Shown here piece by piece: positions 39,901 to 51,096 of a stretch of 64,000 nt of DNA. Below the pieces are notes generated by a model. That model searched no databases. It was not told the origin of the DNA and was given only the letters and a program-made list of their open reading frames with translations. Origin of the DNA: Sphaerolaimus hirsutus (Eukaryota > Nematoda > Chromadorea > Monhysterida > Sphaerolaimidae); the NCBI GenBank assembly GCA_964036195.1, contig OZ038458.1, positions 124,001 through 188,000 on the forward strand, given 5' to 3'. Each line of letters starts with the position of its first letter. Within the stretch, counting starts at the first letter, position 1. The position numbers were made by a program, and so were the translations under genes.

Positions 39901-42900
39901 GCTTTCCGACAAATCTGAAAAAACTCGATTTTCACGCTGCGACAGTGCGACGATCACAGATTGTCGTCGCACGCAGAATCTGACAGGACGACAAAGTGGT
40001 TGATAACAAGGCCGATTTGTTGTCACACACGTAAAATTTGCAATTTTCATAAAAAAATGTCTGTGACGACACACATTTTTTGTCGTCACACGAAATCCGT
40101 GTAAACACGGCCTAAAGAGTGGTTCAAGTGCTTGAATTTGACACAACACCATTCCCTTCGTGCATGCATCCATTTACAGAGTTTCCAGTGCAAGTGGTGC
40201 AACAAGTGCTGGCCAAAGAAATCTGGATTGGAACAGCACATGCGCGTGCATTCGGGAGAGAAGCCATTCGAGTGCCAACAGTGCGGCGCCAAGTTCGCCG
40301 TACGCCGCAACATGGAGCAGCACGCTGCGCAGCGGCACGACGGCAGCAATCGGTTCGTGTGCCCCGTCTGCCAGTGGCGCTACTCCACGCGCAGCGGCCG
40401 CACCAAACACATCCACCAAGTGCATACAGGAAAAAGGGACAAAATCGATATGGTAAGCTATCGCGTAGAGTTGTCGAAATTAATTTTTTTTTCTCCTAAA
40501 TTCCTAAAAATCCTTAAAAAACCTCAACTTCCTAAAAAAATTCGAAGTAAACTCATGGACATCATGGAGTCAATGGTCTAAATTATATAGGAACGAGTGT
40601 CGCTATTAACTATAGATCGGGTAACATGTGAACTTGGCCCACGTCCAGTTGCGTGTTATACTAACAAGGGTGAAAAACGCGTCACTGATTATGTTTGTTT
40701 GTCAACCAATTTGTTTTCACGTCACTCATTTTGGCCGCCGAACACAATTATGCGACCGCAAATGATCGACAATTGCGGCCCACACACTAGTTGACACATT
40801 AGCGACCACTTGACGTCGCTTAATTGCATTCCGCGGCCATAATCAGTGACGCGATCATAAATCATGCATTTCTCACCCTCTATAACACGCAACTGGACGT
40901 AGGCCAAGTTTCACATATAGGTAGGTATCTATCACATTCGTATTTATGTCTTCCAGAGGAATTTGTCAGCACTGTTTGAGCGAGATATCAAGCTTTCCGA
41001 CAGTGTATATTTATATCCTCGTCAAATTCATTTCTTTTTCGCATTTGAAAGTTAAATACCGTATTTCCTCGAAATACCCCACAACCCTTGAATTAACCCC
41101 CCTCGAAATACCCCCAGGTGTTTTCGAGCTAGGGGAAAAAATAACCCACCCTCGAAATACCCCCCCCCCCGTCTGGAAAAAGGTACATCATGTATATACC
41201 GTATTTCCTCGAAATACCCCAGGGGGTTTATTTTTCAGAGTGGAAATTTTGAGGGGGTATCTCGAGGGGGGGCTTATTCGAGGGGGGTTTTATTATTTCG
41301 TCAGAAATTTACATGAATATCATAGTAAAGAGTGCGCGTTTTCATACCCAAAACCGGTAATAAACGCGAGAATATAGGATATATTCGGACATATCGGGTA
41401 TATGAACGTACATCTGTATACATATTAGCGTGTATGTGCATCTGCGATGAAAATTGGCGTCAATAAATACATCATGTACAGTGCATACATGATGTACATC
41501 ATGCCAGACGGGGGGTATTTCGAGGGGGGGGGTATTTTTTCCTCAGCCCGAAAAGACATTTCGAGGGGGAATAATTCAAGGGGGGGGGGGTAATTCGAGA
41601 AAAAACGGTACGTTGATATTTGTCGAAATATCCTGTGAGGTCACCTTTATCACTGTTTTGTGTATTTACGTCAAACCCCATTCATTACTACCACCTCTTA
41701 CAAAAATTTTCTGGCGAAATAATAAACACCCCCCCCCCTCGAATAAGCCCCCCTCGAAATACCCCCTCAAAATTTCCACTCTGAAAAAATAAACCCCCTT
41801 GAGGTTTCTATTTCTAATAAACCCCCTTTTCTATGTCCAAATATATATCCTGTTTCGTCACATTTATTACCTGTTTTGCGTACGCAAATGCCTACTATTT
41901 ACTACGATCCTTACGAAAATTTCTGACGAAATAATAACCCCCCCCCCTCGAATGCCCCCCCTCGGATTTCTCCCCCCTCAAATTTTGCTGGCGAAATAAT
42001 AAAACCCCATGGGGATATTTCGAGGTAATACGGCATTTCTTAATTGATTTACCGTTTTTGCTTGAATAGTTCCCCCCTTGAATATTTCCCCCCTCGAATA
42101 ATCCCCCCCCCCTGTTAGACAGGTGAGGAAAAAATAACTCCCCCCCCCTTGAATAATCCCCCTACATATGGACTAAAAACGGAATGTAGGTAAATTCATG
42201 CGTGTATACTAGGCATACATGATACTATACAAGTTTGGTTTACTTATGTTTCGCTTCGCTGAGCGTCAATGAAATTCAACGCCTTACTGAACAGCGAAGT
42301 GCGATACATCTTAAATACAGTAGAAAAATGGTGCACAGTGGGTCGTAAATGTGTGAATATGTATAGTCAACAGACATATCATTCTACAAAATCGGAAAGT
42401 TATATTTTGTTCTTGTAGAGCGAACGAAGAAGGAAATTAGTAAAAAAGAAAATATAAAGATAGTAAGAAGGAAAATAAAAATGTGCTGTTCTTTACGCAC
42501 TTGTTTACTCCAATTTTTGTGCCGATAGGTGCTGCAAATTTTTGATTATACGTTTACCTACGTTTAATCTAATTCATATTTAGAAAAGTTACAGGCTATC
42601 GATTCATTTTGAAGAAAACTGTTACATTCGAAATTTTAAATTCGGAAAACGTTCCCGCTTTGTATTTATTCAGATGCTGTCCATCCAGACGACGCTTGGA
42701 TGACATCATGCCAAATAACTCAATTACACTTTGATCGAGTGTTTGAATTGCGCAGGCACAACTGAATGGTTTCATTCCGTATATGCATAAGCACGAGTCA
42801 CCAAAACAGAGTTCTACGGGTTGGATACAGCGTGCATGATATGACATCATGCGACTCATTGTATAGTATCATGTCTGCCGAGTTTACACATTGTACACAT

Positions 42901-43485
42901 GAATATGCGCCGACGCTGATGCATTTGAATATTAATTTAAGGCATTTGATAAATGTTTTGTGTTTGTGTGACATTTGAACAAAAATGTCATGTTGTCTTG
43001 TTAATAAGGCATTTTTTTGCAAAATGAATTAATAGAAACATGCTTGAAAACATTGACGAAATAATAATCCCCCCCCTTGAATAATCCCCCCTCCAATAAT
43101 CCATCCTCAAAAATGTCTGACGAAATAATAATCCCCCAGGGGGATTATTCAAGCAAATACGGAATTATTGTTTTTTATTTGAATTTTTTTAAATATAAAT
43201 ATATTTTTTTAAATTTATGTAAATCCCGCTGAGATATACTATTGGCGTGTACGATAAACAAAGATTATATACTGATTGAAAAATACAATGTCACACATTA
43301 AAATAAATTACTGTTTCGTGATATATTTTATTAGGATACAAATGAGGGAAAATCGTTGTTTACATTTGCAGAGGCCGCAACCCAAACGCTACGAACACAA
43401 GAATAATAGCCGAGACGCTAAGGTGCTGCTAACCGCACAAAAATCGTTTAGGTCTCTATTTGAAAATGTTGTGATATTTTCATAA
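33909..43485 (+). CDS. C2H2 zinc-finger gene, cassette-exon structure
   Basis: Four finger-coding exons (35353-35610, 36263-36523, 39481-39657, 40180-40452) follow a small ATG exon; all are phase 0 at both ends. Three of them share one layout: R/S-F-Q-C-K-W-C to start, three C2H2 fingers, a TGEKPF or SGEKPF linker between fingers 1 and 2, and a short basic tail. Spliced together they would give about 11 fingers; used one at a time they would give alternative three-finger tails. Two candidate terminal exons exist (40957-41055 and 43372-43485). C2H2 proteins of this type usually bind DNA in the nucleus. No BTB, KRAB or other partner domain is visible. Introns carry large foldback elements. Confidence 0.65.
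33973..35352. other. Putative first intron of the zinc-finger gene
   Basis: Contains TTTTCCGTTTTCTGGC repeats (33985-34200; a degraded TAGGGTGTC-family element), the site empty of the CAGAGTTG element (34401-34408) and the foldback at 34762-35169. No coding seen. Confidence 0.45.
34762..35169. mobile_element. PIF/Harbinger-like foldback, TTA duplication
   Basis: Ends AGCGGTGTTTACACTG and AACGCCGCT, TTA on both sides. The arms form a hairpin like 6182-6580. It lies just after the right edge of duplicated copy 1. Confidence 0.75.
35353..35610 (+). CDS. Zinc-finger cassette exon 1 (three C2H2 fingers)
   Basis: The acceptor is tctcag|CGT and the donor AAC|gtcagt. It has 86 codons. Finger 1 has CKWC and HMRVH, finger 2 has CKQC and HSSRH, finger 3 has CSLC and a variant HCNRAH end. 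HTGEKPF links fingers 1 and 2; the link from 2 to 3 is the unusual DSSLPHA. Confidence 0.88.
35624..36154. mobile_element. Foldback with CAGGGTGCGGCAATTTA ends, zinc-finger intron
   Basis: Inverted ends are clear; the target duplication is not. The inner arms pair over about 100 bp (aatgcgtaattgtc against gacgattacgcgtt). It starts 13 bp after cassette exon 1 ends. Confidence 0.75.
36263..36523 (+). CDS. Zinc-finger cassette exon 2 (three C2H2 fingers)
   Basis: The acceptor is tttgcag|CGT and the donor AAA|gtgagt. It has 87 codons. Fingers: CKWC..HLRVH, CKQC..HLARH, CSLC..HSTTIH. It closely resembles cassette exon 1 (RFQCKWC, HTGEKPF and DSSLPH are shared), so it arose by exon duplication. 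A hAT-like element remnant starts within about 10 bp of its donor. Confidence 0.88.
36871..38118. mobile_element. hAT-like element with TCGATATT repeats
   Basis: Perfect 8-bp duplication tatctatc. Begins AAGGGTTCAAACGATAT (first T changed to A) and ends TTTGAACCCTA. Arrays of gatatcgatattcgat lie at both ends. A further element is nested at 37141-37633. Confidence 0.9.
37141..37633. mobile_element. hAT-like element nested in the GATATC element
   Basis: Begins TAGGGTTGGCAAGCGATTTTTT and ends TTTCCCAACCCTA; gtacaa occurs on both sides with one-base slippage. The relative at 16845-17662 is uninterrupted at this point (about 17115), acting as an empty site. Confidence 0.82.
38192..39480. repeat. 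Repeat shared with 8755-9290, then no gene
   Basis: From gggggcaccccctcaggcc to ttctcattcaaacgttccacc it follows the order of 8768-9275 with about 600 bp of extra sequence. It is in the intron between cassettes 2 and 3 and may have removed the 5' part of cassette 3. Confidence 0.55.
39481..39657 (+). CDS. Zinc-finger cassette exon 3, 5'-truncated (two fingers)
   Basis: The frame CCA TTC GAG gives [14 protein letters not shown], then [18 protein letters not shown] and [12 protein letters not shown]; the donor is AAG|gtgagc. Finger 1 and its linker are absent: homology starts in the GEKPF linker, right after tttaaaag. The poor tract before this AG makes it doubtful that the exon is still spliced; it may be a decaying cassette. 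It is not the longest ORF here, so it is easily missed. Confidence 0.65.
39694..40112. mobile_element. PIF/Harbinger-like foldback, TAA duplication
   Basis: Ends with GGCGTTTACACGGATT and its complement, TAA on both sides. Inner sequence gtcgtcgcacg and complement pair. It lies in the intron between cassettes 3 and 4. Confidence 0.75.
40180..40452 (+). CDS. Zinc-finger cassette exon 4 (three C2H2 fingers)
   Basis: The acceptor is tttacag|AGT and the donor ATG|gtaagc, both strong. It has 91 codons. Fingers: CKWC..HMRVH, CQQC..HAAQRH, CPVC..HIHQVH, then TGKRDKIDM. The linker is HSGEKPF. Finger 1 matches cassette 1 ([11 protein letters not shown]), while fingers 2 and 3 have diverged. Confidence 0.88.
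40617..40912. repeat. Foldback with GGCCCACGTCCAGTTGCG arms
   Basis: gtccagttgcgtgttata near 40645 pairs with tataacacgcaactggac near 40882. The inner part has cccacacactagttgac. A related left arm is at 51326-51385. Non-coding. Confidence 0.7.
40957..41055 (+). CDS. Candidate terminal exon A of the zinc-finger gene
   Basis: The acceptor tgtcttccag is followed by an open phase-0 frame of 32 codons ([20 protein letters not shown] at the start) ending in TAA. The stop lies one base before the TA of a CCGTATT element. There is no homology to go on, so this rests on the acceptor, phase and AT-poor start only. Confidence 0.3.
   Translation, partial: RNLSALFERDIKLSDSVYLYPRQIHFFFAFES
41057..42037. 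mobile_element. Cluster of CCGTATT elements
   Basis: One intact copy at about 41197-41610 and partial copies on both sides (start at 41057; end near 42033 with taatacgg). Repeated cctcgaaatacccc and long C/G runs. The cluster begins one base after the stop of candidate exon A. Confidence 0.7.
42038..43371. repeat. Degraded CCGTTTTTGCTTGAATA element and unassigned sequence
   Basis: From ttaccgtttttgcttgaata (42049) to attcaagcaaatacgg (about 43162), with gaataatcccc runs near both ends and about 900 bp of AT-rich sequence between. cgctgagcg near 42260 recurs inverted near 48277. No gene seen. Confidence 0.5.
43372..43485 (+). CDS. Candidate terminal exon B of the zinc-finger gene
   Basis: The acceptor tttgcag is followed by a phase-0 frame of 37 codons ([18 protein letters not shown] at the start) and TAA. 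The first half is basic and hydrophilic, like a zinc-finger protein tail. An internal AAG|gtgctg could serve as a donor instead. It is an alternative or addition to the exon at 40957. Confidence 0.35.
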   Translation, partial: RPQPKRYEHKNNSRDAKVLLTAQKSFRSLFENVVIFS

Positions 43486-43675
43486 ATTTTTTTATATTGA
43501 AAATTCTCTTTGATAAATGTTAAATGGATCTGACACGGATTAGGATTTTGGATGTTTGTTTGATTTTCGTATTCCTGTCACGTTTTACTGCCTCGATAGA
43601 AATAATACACATTTGCCATTGACTTAGAGCATTCACGTGGTATGAAAATCACAACCTGTGCTGTGCCAAATATAA

Positions 43676-43875
43676 AATTGAGGCGTCTAATTCTAAAAGT
43701 CGACAAGTCCACAAAATGTGATTTTGAGTAAATTTGGCACTATGCCATATGGGCATGTGAGGTCAAAAAATTTATGGAAAATTATGAAAAATGTGCAGAT
43801 GTAACCCCAGATGATGTTTCCGGGCCTAACTCGAAAATTTCATATTTTGGACTTTTAGAATTTGACGCCTCAATT
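43676..43875. mobile_element. 200-bp foldback with AATTGAGGCGTC ends
   Basis: AATTGAGGCGTC at the left and GACGCCTCAATT at the right, followed inward by taattctaaaagtc and its near-complement. Target duplication not resolved. Confidence 0.7.
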
Positions 43876-44036
43876 AGGTATATACGAAGACAAAAACCAA
43901 CAAAACAACAAAAAGTTTTTAAAAAATCAAACTTTCTATCCGAGAAGCATGCACAAAAAACAACAACAAAAAAATATTTGAGCCTACATGCGGCATGTCA
44001 GTCGTTCTCAGAGGCAGCAAAGCACCCTCAGAGTAT

Positions 44037-44465
44037 TACCGTATTTCCTCGAAATATCCCCAGGGGGGTTACTTTTTCAGAGTGGAAATTTTGAGGGGAG
44101 TATTTCGAGGGGGGCTTATTCGAGGGGAGGGGGTTATTATTTCGTCAGAAATTTTCGGGAAAATCATACTAAAGAATACCCTTTTACATAAATACCCCAA
44201 ACCGGTAATAAACGTGACTAAATAGGGTATATAAGGACATACAGGGACGTAAACGTACATCGATACACAAACTCGTATACGTATAACTGCAATGCAAAAT
44301 GGTCGCAATAAATACATCATGTTCCTTGCATACATGATGTACCTTATTCCAGAGGGGGCTATATCTAGGGGGGTGTAAATTTTTCCTCAGCTCGAAAACA
44401 CCTATGGGTATTTCGAGGGGGGGTTAATTCAAGGGTGGGGGGGGGTATTTCGAGGAAATACGGTA
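44037..44465. mobile_element. CCGTATTTCCTCG element
   Basis: TA at both edges, ends CCGTATTTCCTCGAAATA and TATTTCGAGGAAATACGG. The inside resembles 41197-41610 (ggtaataaacg and catcatgt motifs). Confidence 0.82.
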
Positions 44466-45177
44466 GATAAAATTTGTTAAATAGACCTGGCGAATAGCCG
44501 TTAAATTTTTTAAATGTTTCACGGCCCTTGAAAAAAAATTTTCTGACGTTTTTAATTTTGCTTAACCTTTGACAAATTTTTCTGACATTTTACACAGAAA
44601 CAGACATCAATCGACGCCACGTCAACTAGTGTGTGCAGGGCCCATCGACTAAACACCTACAATACCACTCCCCATCCCAAAATCACCCAACCCTATCCAG
44701 CACCCCCTTCAACAACCCCTGACACCCCATAACATCCCCCAAATCGCACTCTTCCCATTCGTCCACGTCGTCAATGTCCCCTCTGGCTTGGCGTTGTGCC
44801 AATTGGTCACAGGTGAGCATGGCCACCCCAATTGTTCACTTAGCGCCATGGGCTTCGCCATGCATCTTTGGGTGGTCCCAGAGCTCGTAACATGCCACTG
44901 AAAATGTCTAATGTCATGCAAAGTGTCTAGAGTGATGGAAAATGCTCTGCAACGTACGTTTGCCATTTTGCAGGGCATTTTCTGTGACTTGAGACACTTC
45001 GCATCGCATTTGCAAAAAAGATCGGTTTTCAAATTGACGAAATCAATAGACGGGCGGTCTCCAATAGAAGGGTAGGTAAAAAGTTAACGAAAAAAATATA
45101 AGGGCGCCTTTCTATTAGAAGAAATACGGTAGTTTTTATGGAGAAGTCTTTTATTTAATGATTTTGATTAGCATATG
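44466..45177. other. No gene seen
   Basis: Holds a gtcaactagtgtgtgc repeat end near 44624 and an atgtcatgcaaagtgtc foldback at about 44890-45010. No coding frame supported. Confidence 0.45.
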
Positions 45178-46104
45178 TACCGTATTTCCTCGAAATACCC
45201 CCCTCGAAATACCCCCTCCTGATCGGGAAAAAAATATTCAATGTCTCCCCTAACGATGGCAAACAGTCGAAAAAAAAGTATTTAAATTTTAAAGTGTTTT
45301 TTCTGAAGTGAATTTTCGAATTTTCGAATTTTTCCTAAAAATAATTTTCGAATTTCGAATTTAATTTTCGAATTTCGAATTTTCGAATCTTTTTTGGCAA
45401 TTTTCGAATTTTTTTGGCTACTTTTCGAATTTTTTCAAATAATTTTCGAATCTTTTTGGAAAAATATTGAATCTTAAGCTTTAAACACAGAATTTGGACT
45501 GTCTTCATGTTCTGCCCAGTTGTTATGACCTTATTTTAACCATAAATTAGCATAAAAAATGGTGGAATGAGTTATGCAAACCAGTGTGCTGCTTCTTCAT
45601 TTAATTAACACATTGATACATTTAATTCATTAACAGAGCGAAGGCAATAAAAACAACAATTTAAAAATTGACGTCAAATAAAATATCAGCATAACATACA
45701 AAATTGGCTTTAAATACCGTATCATTTTTTCAGAGTGGAAACTTGGGGGGGTAAACGAGGATGGGTATTTCGAGGGGGGTGTATTGCTTTGCCAGCAATT
45801 TTTCAAAATCCCAGTACTAAATTGTTGTTTGTAGGTAACACAAATGTCAAAAAATGCAACAAAAACTGCCTTTTATAAGACTCTATATACTTATATAAGT
45901 ACGTAGATGGTACAAACCCTGTTCTACACAACACAGTCATTGTTTTTAACGTGTGTTCTGTGTTTCCCAGATCACAAACTGCATTACGTTCTCTATACAC
46001 CAAATTGGGGGGGGGGGTGGTATTTCGAGGGGGGTTTATAAATTAATAGTGTAAATTTTGAGGTGGGTATTTCGAGGGGGGGGATATTTCGAGTAAATAC
46101 AGTA
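45178..46104. mobile_element. CCGTATTTCCTCG element with a TTCGAA-rich insertion
   Basis: TA-flanked, left CCGTATTTCCTCG, right AAATACAG (degraded). The tract at about 45305-45470 is repeats of ttttcgaattttcgaa, resembling the repeat-filled elements elsewhere. Confidence 0.65.
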
Positions 46105-46635
46105 TAAAAAACGGATGTGTCGAAGTCCGCCTCTTCCGCCATGGCGACATTTCAACGTTTTTTTGTTACGTTTCACTTTTCCATACGCGCCGCGTATCAA
46201 TTGTTGATTTATTTAGCACGTTGAACTTAACAGTGTGTTTTGTTGCCTTGAATTCCTTAAAAAATTCGAAAACTATTTTTCGTAAAAAAGCAAGAAAGAA
46301 TCGCGGAAGGCACTGCGTTCACGGTTAACGATTTATTGACTATATACGCAGGAGCTAGCGTCACTTCACATCCTGGACAGTTCACATTCTCTGTATTTGG
46401 ACACTTTACATTCCAGAGTAAACTCGGGTTACTTAATGCCATACAATTCTGCTGACCGTACCCGTGCATGACGTCATTTTTGGAATTCGGCCAAAAATGA
46501 AAAATGGGTTAAATACAATGCATAACGAAAATGATGAAATTGCGCTCTACTCGCGTGCTGAGGGCACGCCGATCCGACGGGCTGCACACTAGCTGACACA
46601 AGGTCTGTGTCAACTCAGATTTCGGCTTAACGTGA

Positions 46636-46672
46636 AAAAAATATAGAAAATATATATAAAAATATATATATA

Positions 46673-46712
<40 letters not shown>

Positions 46713-46720
46713 AAAATATA
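46636..46720. repeat. AT microsatellite
   Basis: Long run of (ta)n with a few breaks. It adjoins the end (near 46881, gagccctа-like) of another degraded TAGGG-type element with gaaccc/aaaccc repeats. Confidence 0.85.
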
Positions 46721-46907
46721 AAATGTCAGGGGGCTATAATTGATTGTCAAGGGTTGGGAACCCGGCACGATCTGAAACTGATACCCACACATTGTTGGAA
46801 TAAAAACCAAATACCCAAATTCAACTACTACCTGAACCCAAACCTGACACATGAACCCAAAAATCGAAATTCCGAGCCCTAGAGTCAACGCGTACAAAAA
46901 GTAAACT

Positions 46908-47559
46908 TCCCCCAAATTGCCCAGCTATCTACCTATCCAGTAGGGATGGCCAGCATTTTATTTCAAACGTTTTTTTTAAAGAAAACGTTGTTTTTTTAAA
47001 TGCAAGCATCAAAACCATTTTATTTAAATGTCAGCCAAAAATTTTAGTACTAAGCACTGGGTATTTTGCAATTTTTCTTCCACAGCCATTCTTTGGCTAC
47101 ATATAACATCACAAAGTACTGCCAGTTGTCTAATGTACCTGTATATGGGGACCCATAACCATATCTGGGACTTTAAAAAAACAACGTTTTTTAAAAAATA
47201 TGGGGTCATTGAAAAAAACGTTTTTTTCCATATCTACTATCCAGAGCGATATTTGAGAACTTTAATTTTTGCCCAAAATCGCTAATTTTCATAACTTTAT
47301 ATACATTTTCACCTCCAAAATCGCTAGTTCATGTGCCTAACAGCTATTTTTAGTACTATATGCTCTGGTATACTCATTTTGAGCTACTTAACACCTACTT
47401 TTAGCATTTTTCTCCTTTTCTTCCTTCTACATCCCGAAAATGCCTATACATTGAACCCCCGTGAACCCTCCCCAGAAAAATTTTCAGCTATCTATCCCTC
47501 CGGAAGAGCGATTTGCTATCTATCCAACCCCCCGGAGGGTCAAAATCTAGAAACCCCTG
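46908..47559 (-). mobile_element. CAGGGG-family element, interrupted
   Basis: Right end AAACCCCTG at 47559; cagctatct, aatcgctaatttt and gctatctatccctcc motifs in reverse. Left end lost. Split by 46941-47236. Confidence 0.7.
46941..47236. mobile_element. hAT-like element, ACGTTTTTTT type
   Basis: Perfect 8-bp duplication ctatccag. Begins TAGGGATGGCCAGC and ends CCATATCTA. aaaacgttttttt occurs at both ends, as in 14215-16433. Confidence 0.9.
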
Positions 47560-49023
47560 CCTGCAGGGGTCCAAATATACAAAATCCCTACCACGCGGTT
47601 CTTTTGCTGCAGCGTTTGAACGTTTTTGCATGCTGAACTACTTTATTTTCAGCGTTTGTAGTTCAGTGTGCAAAAACGTTCATTTGAACACAAAATTTCA
47701 AAGCGAATGCACATTTGGGGATTTTGGCACAAATCCAAAACATCATATCAATGAATTGTGACAGTCACACACAGCAAAACGTACATCTGGCAAAGTGCTA
47801 ACCGCCAAGAAGATGCATTTCGTGTGATGCGGCCTCATCGGTCAAAATTTTATGTCACATGTAAATTTGTAAAAAAATTATCGCCTAAGAAAATCAAAAC
47901 AAAAATTTGTACTCACCTATCATTTTTCTTGTTCCATTCCATCAGAATGTGCATTTTTGATGTAGTTTTATTCATTATAATCGGTAATGTTACTCCTAAA
48001 AAAGCAAAAATGAGACAGTAAAAATTACTTGATGTCACATTTGAGCGTTTTTAGGATTTTAAAACACTTTTCACCCGATAAAAGTATGGTTTACAATGAA
48101 TGTAACAAATTGTAAGTAAATATAATAATTTTCAGTTGTTAGCGCAATTCCATTTTTGTTATTTTCGGAAATGTCTTTCTTCCGATTGACTAGCAAAAAA
48201 TATTTTTTTATTATATTTCTTTTATTCTATTTTAATCGGCAGTCGGAACTTATGTTCCGCCTCAGTCGACGCTCAGCGAAGGGAAACATAAGTCAAACAA
48301 AACTGATTCGTTTCATGTATGTCGAGTTTTCCGCGCCTGCTAACATCATGTAAAAAATGTATCATCCCGAACTTTTAGCACACTTTACATTCAAGGGTCA
48401 TGCAAAATCATGAAAAATTTATGAAAAGTCCATGGCTCCACAAAATCAGCATGGGTATTGGCACAAAGCTATTGGCATGCACCGGAATTTGATTTGTGTG
48501 GCAAGTGGGAAATGAATTGAACCCGAGATGAAAATCTTCAAGTACACACAACAGACAACACACTTTCCTACAGAATGCGCCATAGGATGTAAACTGTCGC
48601 TTTGTGGAAGAATGTAAACTGTCCAGGATGTAAAGTGGCCAGGCCTCTATACGCAGTAGGGGGCCATATTTCTACTGTGGGGGGTCGACATAATTACCCC
48701 ACCTATGTATGAGTTTCACCTCTCAGTGACCCATATTTAATGTTTGGTTCACCATTGAACCAAAAAAACCAAAGGGATAAAGACATTTTTCCAGGAGTGT
48801 AAATGACAGAAGCTGCGGTTTGTCATCCCGGCAATGCAGAACTCTGTTATGTGAGAACAGTGTTTTTACCGTCTACACACTTTTACAAGTCTATAGAGTC
48901 TTATAAATGGCGATTTTTGTTGCATTTTTCAACGTCTGCGTACGTTTCAAACGACAATTTATTTACTGGGATTTCAAAAAATTTCTGGCGAAATAATAAC
49001 ACCCCCCTCGATTAACCAAGTAT
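47560..49023. other. No gene seen; element fragments
   Basis: Includes a right-hand fragment of the 10371-11518 family (about 48655-48801, ending ccaggagtg|ta). The rest is AT-rich and non-coding as far as I can tell. Confidence 0.45.
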
Positions 49024-49407
49024 TAGGGTTCATATTTACGCACGGGATCGAGTTTTCAGGATGGGGGTTGGTTTTTGAATTTTCTGGATTAGGGTTGTGG
49101 TATCGGGAGTTTGGGTTAAGATCAGATACTCAGGGTTATTCTCTTATCTGTAAATTTTAAATAAAAGGTTTAAATACGCTTTGGTGGCGAAAAGGGCACT
49201 CTGTATGTTTCTTTTCACATTTCTCTGTGCAAAAAGTCATCGGCAAATTTTTCCGGGATCGCGATTTATTTAAATATTTTTATCGTGGTCGGGTTTGGAA
49301 TTTGAAAACTTTTGGATCGGAATTATTGGCTTTCAAATTTTCGCAATCGGAACCGCAGGATCCTGAGAATGATCAGCATTCGAGATCGGGACCCCGTTTG
49401 AACCCTA
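49024..49407. mobile_element. Old hAT-like element of the GGGATC group
   Basis: Begins TAGGGTTCATATTT and ends CCCGTTTGAACCCTA; flanks ccaagtat and ctacgtat (6 of 8). The repeats are decayed, so it is an older copy. Confidence 0.7.
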
Positions 49408-49477
49408 CTACGTATTTATGTTATCCACATCATTGGCGCTAATTCTAACGAGGGCAACTGAAATCTCGTGTATTTTG

Positions 49478-49926
49478 CAGAGTTGTGAAAGCACTGGTAT
49501 TTCTGGAAAGCGTAAGTGTAAATACACTTTCCAAATGTTGAGTATTTTGACTAATGTTTATGGTATTTTTAAAATACCGAGGAAAGCGTAAAAAAGCGTA
49601 AGCCTAAAAAAATTTGTTCGAAAGTGCTTTCACTGTCGAGTATTGAAAAACACCTTTGTTTTCACTTTTAGTTGAGTTTATAAATCATTTCCATGTATTA
49701 TTTCACATTTGTATCATCAACAAGAATATCATGTAAAACAATGCTTACACACACATGTACAAATACACATTCAAATCACTAATTAAGTATGTCTCTCACT
49801 GTACACATTGACAAATTGCATATTAAAATACTGAATTTCCTCATAATACCCCCAAGAGAGTTTATTATTTCGCCAAATACCCGGGTACTTTGGGTAATTA
49901 AGCGTAAATACACTTTCCCAACCCTG
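49478..49926. mobile_element. hAT-like element, CAGAGTTG ends, GTAAATACACTTTCC repeats
   Basis: Flanks gtattttg and gcattttg (7 of 8). Begins CAGAGTTGTGAAAG and ends CCAACCCTG. agcgtaagtgtaaatacactttcc units lie at both ends. Relative at 62804-63577. Confidence 0.82.
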
Positions 49927-50618
49927 GCATTTTGTTTCTGTTACTGCATTTTGATAAAGCCGACTAACTCAATTGGCTTAATTTACGGTGCAAAATTGCC
50001 ACCGTCTGCGCAATGGAATTAATTAACACATTTTGATTGTGTTATTTTAACTCGCTTGATTATAAGGCGGGTTTGTAAGCAAAAATGTGCGCAGTGTCTG
50101 TGAAGTGTGTGCTAATACTAATGTAGTCTCCTCTGATTATGATTAAACCATAGTTTTCGTTTATGTAGTCTTTGATAGAAAATGTGATGGTTTTTGAATA
50201 GGACCCCCCTCCCTGTTGGCTGGGTGAGCAAAAAACATCCCCCCTCGAATAAATTACCTCTCTGATGTGTGGAAAGACAACATGTAATATAAAATACTTA
50301 TGTATCAACATGTGACCTTTGTGTTCTTTTGCAACTGACTTTCCCTTGTAGCATTGATTTCATTGATTAATAATAACTCCTTCCCATGAATAACTCCCCC
50401 TTAAAAACTTCTACGAAGAAGTAACTTCTATCCCTGGTTATATATTATTTGTGCTACCATTCTTGGCTATTGTGGCCTACTTTTATTTGTTTTTATCCCA
50501 TTTTTATATGCCCTGAAAAACCCTCATATAAAAGCCTATCTGAGTCTATCGAGTACTTTCAAACTGCATATGTGAAAGCGAGTACACGTGCTTTTTTCAG
50601 ACGAAACGTAAATATATT

Positions 50619-51096
50619 TACCGTATTCCCTCGAAATACCCCCCGGGAGGTGATTGTTTCATAGTGGTCCCGAGAGGGGGGGGGGGCGGGGTTAAACGAG
50701 GGGGGGTATTTCGAGGGGGGGGGTTGTTATTTCACAAGAAAAATTTTCAAATCCCAGTACGAAATTGTCGTCTGAAACGTACGCAGACGTCAAAAAATAC
50801 AACAAAAACCGCCATTTATAAGGTTATGTAGAGTAATATTAGTATGTATTTAGATGGTATAAACACTGTTCTAACGTGATTACGACATTGTTTTAACCTG
50901 TGTTCTGCACTACGCAGAACACAAACTGCAGTATTTGTCATGTACGTTCTCTTTACACTCAATCTGGGGGGGGGGGTATTTCGAGGGGGGGTGATTGTTT
51001 CATAGTGGTCTCGAGAGGGGGGGGGGGTCAAACGAGGGGGGGGTATTTCGAGGGGGGGTATTTCGAGAGGGGGGAGTATTTCGAGGAAATACGGTA
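50619..51096. mobile_element. CCGTATTCCCTCG element
   Basis: TA at both edges; inside, gtgattgtttcatagtgg occurs twice, as in 19690-20092. Long G runs. Confidence 0.82.

Noticed and set aside
46610-46915. Hydrophobic minus-strand frame resembling a membrane protein
   Set aside because: The Ile/Tyr run is a translation of the (ta)n microsatellite.
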